Shown piece by piece: positions 6,446 to 11,524 of a DNA stretch of 11,524 bases; positions within the stretch are counted from its first letter, which is position 1; the number at the start of each line of letters is the position of its first letter. The notes under the pieces are model-generated. The model saw only the letters and a list, made by a program, of their open reading frames with translations. It had not been told where the DNA came from and made no database searches. Location: the NCBI GenBank assembly GCA_021816665.1, contig JAKAXI010000031.1, forward strand, positions 1 to 11,524, given 5' to 3'. The DNA comes from Bacillota bacterium (GTDB taxonomy: Bacteria; Bacillota; Bacilli; Alicyclobacillales; Alicyclobacillaceae). Made by a program: the position numbers and the translations under genes.

Positions 6446-7513
6446 ATGAAGACAGTACATAGATGGGCTACGGCAGTCAGTCTCACCGCGGCGGCTGCAC
6501 TGGTGGTGGCTGGTTGTGGCACCGCAGGGGGTGCAAACAACGGTGCGGTAGCGAGCGGCACGTCGAACGCGGCATCGGCGAATACAGCCGAGCCCGGCAG
6601 TTCGGCAGCAGCAGGCGGCACCGCATTTGTCGCGTACGCCGGTTCACTTCAACTCGCAAACGACCAGTACGTCGGGCCCGCCTTTACGAAGGCGACCGGG
6701 ATAAAATACCAGGGGCAAGGCAATGGAGCGCTTGCGCAGGCGCAGTTGATCGCTTCGAATGAAGTGACACCGAACGTGTTCATGAGCATCGGGACTGCGC
6801 CAATCCAGGTGATCGACCCGAAGTTCACGACTTGGAGCGTGGGCTTTGCGAGTTCACCCATCGTAATCGCCTATTCGCCCCAGAGCCCGTACGCGAGTCA
6901 ACTACATGCAATCGCAAAGGGAAGAGAACCGCTCACGAAGCTGTTCAGTCTGATGGAACAGCCAAACTTCCACCTCGGTCGCACCGACCCCAACATTGAC
7001 CCGCAGGGGCAAGCGTTCATTTTCATGCTGCGCCTTGCTGAACAAGAACTGCACTTGCAAAAGGGCACTGCGCAGAAGATTCTCGGTAGCGTCAACAATC
7101 CAAAGCAAATTTTCTCGGAAACGTCCATCCTGTCTCGTCTGCAAGCCGGTCAGCTAGACGCGAGCAGTGCTTATCTGCCGGAAGCAGTTGAACGCAAACT
7201 CCCGTATATTACGCTGCCAAACACGATTAACCTCGGTGACCCAGCTGATGCTTCCCTCTATGCCACACAGAGCCTCAAAATCGCTGGCGGCAAGGTCGCG
7301 AAGGGAGCTCCCATTGAAGTTTATATTTCTGCGCTGAAAGGAACGCCCGATACCGCGGCGGGTGAGGCGTTTGTGAAGTTTGCGCTGTCTCCCGCTGCGC
7401 AGGCACTGTACAAACAGCAGGGTTACACGCTGACAAAACCGCTCGTGTTCGGCGCGCAATCGGACATTCCGGCACCCATTGCGCAGGAGATCGCGAAGCT
7501 GAAAGCACAGTGA
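6446..7513 (+). CDS. ModA/WtpA-like oxyanion-binding lipoprotein
   Basis: This is a 355-residue extracellular solute-binding protein anchored as a lipoprotein. A basic N-terminus and hydrophobic stretch lead to the lipobox VAGC with Cys24. A low-complexity Ala/Gly/Ser/Asn linker (25-59) then tethers the domain. Folded sequence starts at about 60 with FVAYAGSLQ, comparable to the AGSL phosphate-loop-like strand of ModA/WtpA. GRTDPNIDPQGQ (178-189) matches the family's G-x-(S/T)-D-P-N-x-D-P segment. NTINLGDP near 240 matches the conserved (E/N)INLGDP region. The start has GGAGG 7 nt upstream. Its stop overlaps the permease GTG as GTGA. Molybdate or tungstate is the most likely ligand, but the glutamate expected in the FEY-like motif appears to be Ala (QLDASSAY), so specificity could differ. 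Confidence 0.87.
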   Translation: MKTVHRWATAVSLTAAAALVVAGCGTAGGANNGAVASGTSNAASANTAEPGSSAAAGGTAFVAYAGSLQLANDQYVGPAFTKATGIKYQGQGNGALAQAQLIASNEVTPNVFMSIGTAPIQVIDPKFTTWSVGFASSPIVIAYSPQSPYASQLHAIAKGREPLTKLFSLMEQPNFHLGRTDPNIDPQGQAFIFMLRLAEQELHLQKGTAQKILGSVNNPKQIFSETSILSRLQAGQLDASSAYLPEAVERKLPYITLPNTINLGDPADASLYATQSLKIAGGKVAKGAPIEVYISALKGTPDTAAGEAFVKFALSPAAQALYKQQGYTLTKPLVFGAQSDIPAPIAQEIAKLKAQ

Positions 7514-8298
7514 AGCGTACCTCTCGCCATGTCTGGTGGCTGATCCCGCTGGCCCTGCTCACTGCCATCTTCCTGCTCGTGCCCCTCGCAGCACTAGCTG
7601 GTCACGTGTCGTGGCGCGCGTTTGGACAGGCGTGGACAAACGGAGGCGCTGCAGCGCTCAGAACATCGCTTGTGTCGAGTGTGGTGGCGCTGGTCGTCAT
7701 CCTTGTCTTCGGGACGCCCCTCGGTTGGTTGTTGGCGCGCAGAGACAGTGCCTTCTGGAGGATGGTCGAGTACTTGATGCTGATCCCGCTGCTTATGCCG
7801 CCGCTTGTCATCGGCCTCTTACTGGTGTTCTTTTATGGACCCTACGGCGCGATTGGCGCGGTGCTCACAAAGTTCGGGTGGACTGCGACGAATAGCTTGT
7901 TAGCGGTGGTCCTCGCAGAGATCTACGAGGCGATGCCGTATTACGTGTTCTCGGCACAAGCCGCGTTCAGCCAGGTCGACACGGGCTTGGAGCGGGCGTC
8001 GCTATTGCTTGGTGCATCACCCGCCGAGACGATGCGCCGGATCACGCTGCCACTCGCACTGCCTGGACTCTCCGTCGGATTCGCAATGGCCTTTGCGCGG
8101 GCGATCGGGGCGTTTGGCGCCGTGATCGTGATGGCGTATTATCCGAACACACTGCCTGTGCGCGTGTGGATCGCGCTGCAAGAGCAAGGCCTGCCGGCCG
8201 CGTTGCCGCTCGCAGTGTTTCTGCTGTTGGCCGCGTTGCCACTTCCGCTCGTCGCAGTCTTGTGGAGGAGGGGTCGCCATGCTCCGCGTCTCTTGTAG
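7510..8298 (+). CDS. modB: ModB-type molybdate/oxyanion ABC transporter permease
   Basis: This 262-residue inner-membrane permease probably forms a dimeric channel with the ModC-type ATPase. Hydrophobic segments are visible at about residues 9-30, 54-76, 88-109, 128-147, 180-208 and 229-251. The cytoplasmic EAA-type coupling loop is ERASLLLGASPAETMRRITLPLALPG (E161 to G186 region), with the invariant Gly168 and the L-P-x-x-x-P-G end. FGAVIVMAYYPNTLPVRVW (202-220) resembles the ModB/WtpB segment before the last helix. The GTG start is the overlap with the lipoprotein stop, and no strong ribosome site is seen, consistent with coupled translation. Its 3' end overlaps the ATPase gene by 20 nt. 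The permease call is secure. The molybdate assignment rests on family resemblance and neighbours. Confidence 0.88.
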   Translation: MKRTSRHVWWLIPLALLTAIFLLVPLAALAGHVSWRAFGQAWTNGGAAALRTSLVSSVVALVVILVFGTPLGWLLARRDSAFWRMVEYLMLIPLLMPPLVIGLLLVFFYGPYGAIGAVLTKFGWTATNSLLAVVLAEIYEAMPYYVFSAQAAFSQVDTGLERASLLLGASPAETMRRITLPLALPGLSVGFAMAFARAIGAFGAVIVMAYYPNTLPVRVWIALQEQGLPAALPLAVFLLLAALPLPLVAVLWRRGRHAPRLL

Positions 8299-9349
8299 CA
8301 TCCCGCGGCGGTTCTTCACTGTGGAAGCGGAGTTCGATGTGAAAGCGGGGGAGGTGTTCGCGCTGTTTGGCCCGTCTGCTGCTGGTAAGACGAGTGTGCT
8401 CTCGGCCGTCGCTGGATTCGAGACGGCAGCGACTGGCCGCATTCAGGTAGATGGAGTGACGTGGCTTGACACCACGGCGCGTCCTTTTGTCTACGTGCCG
8501 GTCTGGAAGCGAAAACTCGGCTATGTGGAGCAGGCTGCGCGTCTGTTTCCACACTTGACGGTGCGGCAGAACATCCTCTACGGCTTGCGCGAGGCGTCAG
8601 GGAACTTCGCAGCGAATCTGATCGAACAGTTTGGTCTCGAATCTGTTCTCAATGTGCGTCCGGACGGACTGTCCGGAGGCCAACAACAACGGGTCGCGCT
8701 TGCCCGTGCGTTGGCGCCACAACCACGCCTGCTACTTCTCGACGAGCCGCTTGCTGCGCTTGATTGGGCCACGAGGCGAGCGCTCCAGGACCTGTTGCGC
8801 GAGGTCAACCGGACACTCGGGATCACTATCGTGATCGTCACACATCAACTGTCTGAAGCGGAGCGCCTGGCGAGTCGCATGGCGGTCATGGAAGATGGGC
8901 GAATTCTCCAACAAGGTCCGACAGCAGATATGGTCTTGCGTCCCGCGAGCTGGGATGTGGCGCGGCGCGTCGGATACACCGCACGGCTGCGATTGGAATC
9001 CGGGAGGGTGGTCGGTGTGCACCCCGAGCGCGTAGTCATCGGCGCCTACCGAGACCGCGGGCCAGTCCTTTCGGGGCTGGTTACTGCGGACGGGTTTTCG
9101 GAAGGCAGGCGGGTAATCACGGTGGACGTTGCGCACTTTGGGACAGACGCGGGGGGGAGTCCCGCTCTAACCGGAGGGCTGAGAGTGGGGGCACCCAGTG
9201 GGCCAGGTACGGAGCCAAGTGGAGGAGCCGAACCGGATTTGAGCGCAGGACCAACTACGCGTTTGGTCATCTCAGCGCATCCGCTTGACGCAGCCAGTGT
9301 CGGCGCCAGGGTCGACTTGACACTGTTAGAACCGCCCGAGTTTCGATGA
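8279..9349 (+). CDS. modC: ModC-type ABC transporter ATPase with modified C-terminal domain
   Basis: This 356-residue ATPase should energise the adjacent permease. Walker A is GPSAAGKTS (31-39), with Ala at a usually Gly position but the essential G-K-T intact. Gln85 is in the Q-loop, the signature is LSGGQ (131-135), Walker B is LLLLDEP (151-157) and the H-loop is His189 in IVTHQLSEA. Residues from about 235 resemble the ModC C-terminal MOP/TOBE region (VVGVHPERVVIG). This region is interrupted by about 40 residues rich in Gly, Pro, Ser and Ala (288-326) before the closing strand TTRLVISAHPLDA. The ATG lies 20 nt inside the permease gene, with GGAGGAGGGG just upstream. No terminator follows its stop at 9349. 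Function is confident at ABC importer level and probable for molybdate or tungstate. Confidence 0.9.
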   Translation: MLRVSCSIPRRFFTVEAEFDVKAGEVFALFGPSAAGKTSVLSAVAGFETAATGRIQVDGVTWLDTTARPFVYVPVWKRKLGYVEQAARLFPHLTVRQNILYGLREASGNFAANLIEQFGLESVLNVRPDGLSGGQQQRVALARALAPQPRLLLLDEPLAALDWATRRALQDLLREVNRTLGITIVIVTHQLSEAERLASRMAVMEDGRILQQGPTADMVLRPASWDVARRVGYTARLRLESGRVVGVHPERVVIGAYRDRGPVLSGLVTADGFSEGRRVITVDVAHFGTDAGGSPALTGGLRVGAPSGPGTEPSGGAEPDLSAGPTTRLVISAHPLDAASVGARVDLTLLEPPEFR

Positions 9350-9400
9350 AAGTCCGCGAGTATAAATCTACCAGACCTCTATTCCATTCCAGGTAAGTTG

Positions 9401-9409
9401 TGGTAGGAT
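9401..9409 (+). promoter_or_regulatory. Possible extended -10 promoter of the small orphan gene
   Basis: TGGTAGGAT (TGn plus TAGGAT at 9404-9409) could be an extended -10 element about 45 nt upstream of the orphan start. No convincing -35 is seen. A similar TAGGATAA element occurs on the minus strand before the ABC ATPase. The 104-nt gap 9350-9453 has no other recognisable signal except a weak CTACCA/TGGTAG inverted pair (9368-9373 and 9401-9406). Confidence 0.25.
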
Positions 9410-9453
9410 AAGGTATGTAAAGCGAATGAACTCGATGGGGGCGTGTTAACTCG

Positions 9454-9798
9454 GTGTTGCGACGCAACAGACAACAGCAGAAAGTCGACCGGAGATCACC
9501 TGACGTGGCTGCTCGCGATGTGTTGAACGTCGAGCAACTATCTGCCATTGAGCGCAATGACTTACTGATTCGCTGGCACTACACGTTGGAGAAATTTGAG
9601 GGACTTGTCGAGTACTTGGCGGTCAAACGATTCGAACGGCAAACGCTCGAAAAGGTGGAACGGCTGATTGGCAAGGAAGCGCAAGACCGCCTGCACGCGA
9701 TGGGACTCCGGACGATTGAGAAATCTCTCTATCTTGCGTTGAAGGATGCCGAGTACGAAGAGCGCGAGCGCAAGGCAAAGCGAGAACAGCAACAGTAG
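9454..9798 (+). CDS. Small charged helical protein of unknown function
   Basis: I do not recognise this 114-residue protein. It is predicted soluble, with no signal peptide or membrane segment. Residues 1-20 are basic and polar. Residues about 27-110 look almost entirely alpha-helical. An amphipathic stretch with Trp41 and His42 (LLIRWHYTLEKFEGLVEYL) is followed by KFERQTLEKVERL-like heptads and a very charged tail (EYEERERKAKREQQQ). A coiled coil or an oligomeric adaptor is plausible. The start is uncertain. GTG 9454 and TTG 9457 lack a well-placed ribosome site, since the GGGGG at 9437-9441 is about 12 nt away. A later GTG near residue 17 or 22 is possible. Codon use fits real coding sequence, and an intrinsic terminator follows, supporting a separate transcription unit. 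Confidence 0.7.
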   Translation: MLRRNRQQQKVDRRSPDVAARDVLNVEQLSAIERNDLLIRWHYTLEKFEGLVEYLAVKRFERQTLEKVERLIGKEAQDRLHAMGLRTIEKSLYLALKDAEYEERERKAKREQQQ

Positions 9799-9846
9799 GT
9801 TGGGAGCACCTGTAGGATGAAGTTGTATGTAGCATGAAGTTGCGGA

Positions 9847-9885
9847 ACAGTCCCAGTGTGGCGAAATGCCGCCACTAAGGGCTGT
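9847..9885 (+). other. Stem-loop before the terminator
   Basis: A nested inverted repeat lies in the 3' untranslated region of the orphan gene. ACAG (9847-9850) pairs with CTGT (9882-9885), CCC (9852-9854) with GGG (9879-9881), and the core GTGGCG (9858-9863) with CGCCAC (9870-9875) around a 6-nt loop. A 13-nt near-direct repeat (TAGGATGAAGTTG at 9813-9825, TAGCATGAAGTTG at 9830-9842) precedes it. It could be a mRNA 3' end structure or part of a small RNA that ends at the terminator. No known RNA family was recognised. Confidence 0.4.
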
Positions 9886-9895
9886 AGTTGTGCCG

Positions 9896-9937
9896 GAGTC
9901 GCCCTTTTCCTCCAGAACAGGGCGGCTCTTTATTATT
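9896..9937 (+). terminator. Intrinsic (Rho-independent) terminator
   Basis: GAGTCGCCCT (9896-9905) pairs with AGGGCGGCTC (9919-9928). This is a 10-bp stem with one G-U pair around a 13-nt loop, followed at once by TTTATTATT (9929-9937). It should end the orphan gene transcript about 100 nt after its stop. The upstream AAGGGC (9877-9882) can pair with GCCCTT (9901-9906), which would disrupt the terminator stem. Confidence 0.8.
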
Positions 9938-10071
9938 GAATAGAGAGTCCAAAGTCCGCTGGTTGACATAACTATCCCCGTAAGGAGTTCAAAACTCGCT
10001 ATCCGCTCAGGAACACAACTTGACCGGCTTGTCTACAGTTCACCCCTCCCTCTTTGTGTCATATGTATGAC
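9938..10071 (+). other. Upstream part of the permease leader, no clear promoter
   Basis: The intergenic region from 9799 to 10130 exceeds 300 bases. This part contains TTGACA at 9963-9968 without a matching -10 at 16-18 bp. There is a small hairpin GAGTT-CAA-AACTC at 9985-9997. TTCACC (10039-10044) lies 17 bp before TATGTA (10062-10067) as a weak promoter candidate, and TCATATGTATGA at 10059-10070 is an imperfect palindrome. None is convincing on its own. Confidence 0.25.
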
Positions 10072-10111
10072 TGTCTGTCTCGAACTCCGACAGACATCGT
10101 GTGCGAGTTCG
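10072..10111 (+). promoter_or_regulatory. Predicted H-type RNA pseudoknot in the permease leader
   Basis: Two perfect, interlocking inverted repeats are seen. Stem 1 pairs TGTCTGTC (10072-10079) with GACAGACA (10089-10096), 8 bp. The 9-nt loop of stem 1 contains CGAACTC (10081-10087), which pairs with GAGTTCG (10105-10111), 7 bp. Connecting loops are 1 nt (10080), 1 nt (10088) and 8 nt (10097-10104), a geometry compatible with a classical coaxially stacked H-type pseudoknot. It ends 7 nt before the AGGAGG ribosome site (10119-10124) of the amino acid permease. The structure is a direct reading of complementarity. Its role as a translational switch, riboswitch or protein-binding site is inference. 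Confidence 0.6.
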
Positions 10112-10130
10112 GCAGCAGAGGAGGGATTGG

Positions 10131-11524
10131 GTGTCGCCAAATCTGAAGGGGCAACCAAGGTCACGAGGAAAGACGGGCGACGGGCTAAAGCGAAGCATGA
10201 CCAGTCGACAGGTGCAGATGCTCGCGATTGGCGGAGTCATTGGCGTCGGGTTGTTCTACGGCGCAAGCGTGGCTGTGAAGTTGGCAGGACCTGCCGTGAT
10301 TATCGACTTCGCGATCTGCGGCCTGATTGTAGCCATCGTCATGCGCAGTCTCGCAGAGATGACCGTGGAACGCCCGGTCTCCGGGTCATTCAGTCAGTAC
10401 GCGCAAGACTTGCTCGGTGCTCGGACGGGCTTCATAACTGCCGGTATGTGGTGGTTCTTTTGGGTTGCAACGGTCATGTCTGAACTAGCCGCGATTGGCA
10501 AACTGGTCGAATTTTGGGCACCGGCATTTCCCGCCTGGCTGCCTGGGCTGATTGCGCTCATTCTGTTCACTGTCTCGAATCTGCTGACGGTGAAAGTGTT
10601 CGGCGAACTAGAGTACTGGTTCGCGATTCTGAAGGTACTCGCGGTGCTTGTGTTTATGGTCTTCGGTGCGCTCATCATCGCAACTGGTGCGTTCAATCAC
10701 GGACATGCGCTGTGGTTCACTAACCTGTATGTGCATCGAGGCTTTTTCCCGAACGGCATCCTCGGTTTGGCGATGGGGATCTCGCTCGTCGTACAGGCCT
10801 ATGCTGGAGTCGAGACACTCGCCGTCGAATCAGGGGAGACAGCGAACCCGGAGCGAAACGTCCGCCGAGCGTTCAACACGGTGACGCTTCGCATCGCCAT
10901 TTTGTACGTCGGTTCGGTTTTTATCATGCTCTGTGCCTTCCCCTGGACTTACCTGATCGGACACTCTGGAAGTCCCTACGTACTTCTCTTTGCGAAAATT
11001 GGCATTCCCGTCGCAGCCGGATTGGTCAACCTCATCATCATCCTGTCGGGGCTGTCCTCATGTAATACCGGTCTCTACGGCGGCAGCCGTATGCTCTTCA
11101 GCAATGTAGCAGGCAGTCGTTTTGAGAAAGTGGTCGGGCGCCTAAACAAGCGCCATGTGCCGCACGTGGCGGTGTGGCTGACCGCAGCTGCGATCGCGGT
11201 CGGGATCGTCATCACGTACCTCGCGCCGAACAATGTCTACGTGTGGATCACGAGCGCATCTGCGTTTGCGGACTTGTGGGTGTGGGGAATCATCCTGGTC
11301 AGTGAGATGGTGTTTCGGAACCGTGCGCGTGCGACCGGGCGGACGCTGAAGTTTCCCGTTCCACTGTGGCCTGTCACGCCGATTCTCGGGCTCATCCTGC
11401 TCGTCGCTTCGTTTGTTGCGATCGTTGTATCGCCGCTCACGCGAGTGTCGGTGTTTGCAGGCGTGGCGTTCCTCGTCTTGCTCTGGCTCTATCACGTTGT
11501 GACGACAGGGCGTAACAGAGGGAA
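10131..11524 (+). CDS. AAT-family amino acid permease (APC superfamily), 3' end missing
   Basis: This open frame runs off the right edge after 464 complete codons, close to the usual full length (about 450-490). The start is GTG 10131, with a perfect AGGAGG (10119-10124) at a 6-nt spacer. A later ATG at 10197 has no such site. The N-terminal cytoplasmic tail ends in GLKRSMTSRQVQMLAIGG (18-35), the AAT-family lead-in to helix 1. Family motifs follow: GGVIGVGLF (34-42) in the substrate-site unwound helix, AEMTVERPVSGSFSQYA (75-91), FGELEYWFAILKV (157-169), a helix-6 segment YAGVETLAVESGETANPERNV, and GLYGGSRMLFS. About twelve hydrophobic helices can be traced. It should import an amino acid or GABA-like compound by proton symport. 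The exact substrate is not determinable. Its leader carries a predicted pseudoknot. Confidence 0.93.
   Translation, partial: MSPNLKGQPRSRGKTGDGLKRSMTSRQVQMLAIGGVIGVGLFYGASVAVKLAGPAVIIDFAICGLIVAIVMRSLAEMTVERPVSGSFSQYAQDLLGARTGFITAGMWWFFWVATVMSELAAIGKLVEFWAPAFPAWLPGLIALILFTVSNLLTVKVFGELEYWFAILKVLAVLVFMVFGALIIATGAFNHGHALWFTNLYVHRGFFPNGILGLAMGISLVVQAYAGVETLAVESGETANPERNVRRAFNTVTLRIAILYVGSVFIMLCAFPWTYLIGHSGSPYVLLFAKIGIPVAAGLVNLIIILSGLSSCNTGLYGGSRMLFSNVAGSRFEKVVGRLNKRHVPHVAVWLTAAAIAVGIVITYLAPNNVYVWITSASAFADLWVWGIILVSEMVFRNRARATGRTLKFPVPLWPVTPILGLILLVASFVAIVVSPLTRVSVFAGVAFLVLLWLYHVVTTGRNRG

Noticed and set aside
8042..8554. Minus-strand frame of 170 codons opposite the ModB/ModC junction
   Set aside because: It is antisense to two genes with complete family motifs. 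The predicted protein is Arg/Ser/Thr-rich and featureless.
9841..9937. A T-box, cobalamin, Moco or other known riboswitch before the terminator
   Set aside because: None of the conserved sequence boxes I know for these classes is visible. Only generic hairpins are seen.
9963..9991. TTGACA at 9963-9968 as the -35 of the permease promoter
   Set aside because: The hexamers 16-18 bp downstream (for example AGTTCA) bear no resemblance to a -10 element.
10067..10483. Plus-strand ATG-started frame of 138 codons in the permease leader and 5' region
   Set aside because: It overlaps the strongly supported permease in another frame, has no ribosome site, and reads as Arg/Cys-rich sequence with no domain. 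Its start lies within the promoter/pseudoknot region.

Overview
The window looks like a chromosomal segment of a moderately GC-rich Gram-positive bacterium. Strong AGGAGG-type ribosome binding sites, frequent GTG/TTG starts, a lipoprotein-type solute-binding protein and a DesK/DesR-like sensing module next to an ABC exporter all point to Bacillota. An Alicyclobacillus-like Bacillales member is my best guess, inferred from style and not from any database match. No mobile element, CRISPR array, tRNA or rRNA was seen.

Layout. (1) Positions 1-3440, minus strand: a four-gene module read right to left as ABC ATPase, ABC-2 permease, histidine kinase (HK) and NarL/FixJ response regulator (RR; cut by the left edge). 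Two of the three junctions are 4-nt stop/start overlaps. The order matches the Bacillus subtilis yvfRSTU arrangement. A perfect 18-bp palindrome plus a third half-site lies about 70-100 bp upstream of the ATPase start. (2) 3597-5105, minus strand: a GNAT acetyltransferase and an aldo/keto reductase, probably co-transcribed. (3) 5106-5309: a divergent intergenic region with a perfect TATAAT facing right and an overlapping TATACT facing left. (4) 5310-9349, plus strand: a tightly packed operon of four genes. It encodes an XRE-type regulator fused to a periplasmic-binding-protein-like domain, a ModA/WtpA-like lipoprotein, a ModB-type permease and a ModC-type ATPase. It is most likely a molybdate/tungstate (oxyanion) uptake system with its own ligand-sensing regulator. 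(5) 9454-9798: a small charged orphan protein, followed by a hairpin and a convincing intrinsic terminator. (6) 10131-11524, plus strand: an AAT-family (APC superfamily) amino acid permease that runs off the right edge.

The most interesting non-coding element is in the permease leader. Positions 10072-10111 can form an H-type pseudoknot with two perfect stems (8 bp and 7 bp) and short connecting loops, ending 7 nt before a perfect AGGAGG. Its position suggests translational control of the permease, by a metabolite (riboswitch-like) or a protein. The identity of any ligand cannot be read from this sequence.

Working together: the left module should sense an envelope stress or a compound and adjust an exporter. 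The mod operon should import an oxyanion, with the regulator probably reading the same or a related ligand in the cytoplasm. The remaining genes have no evident link to either system.
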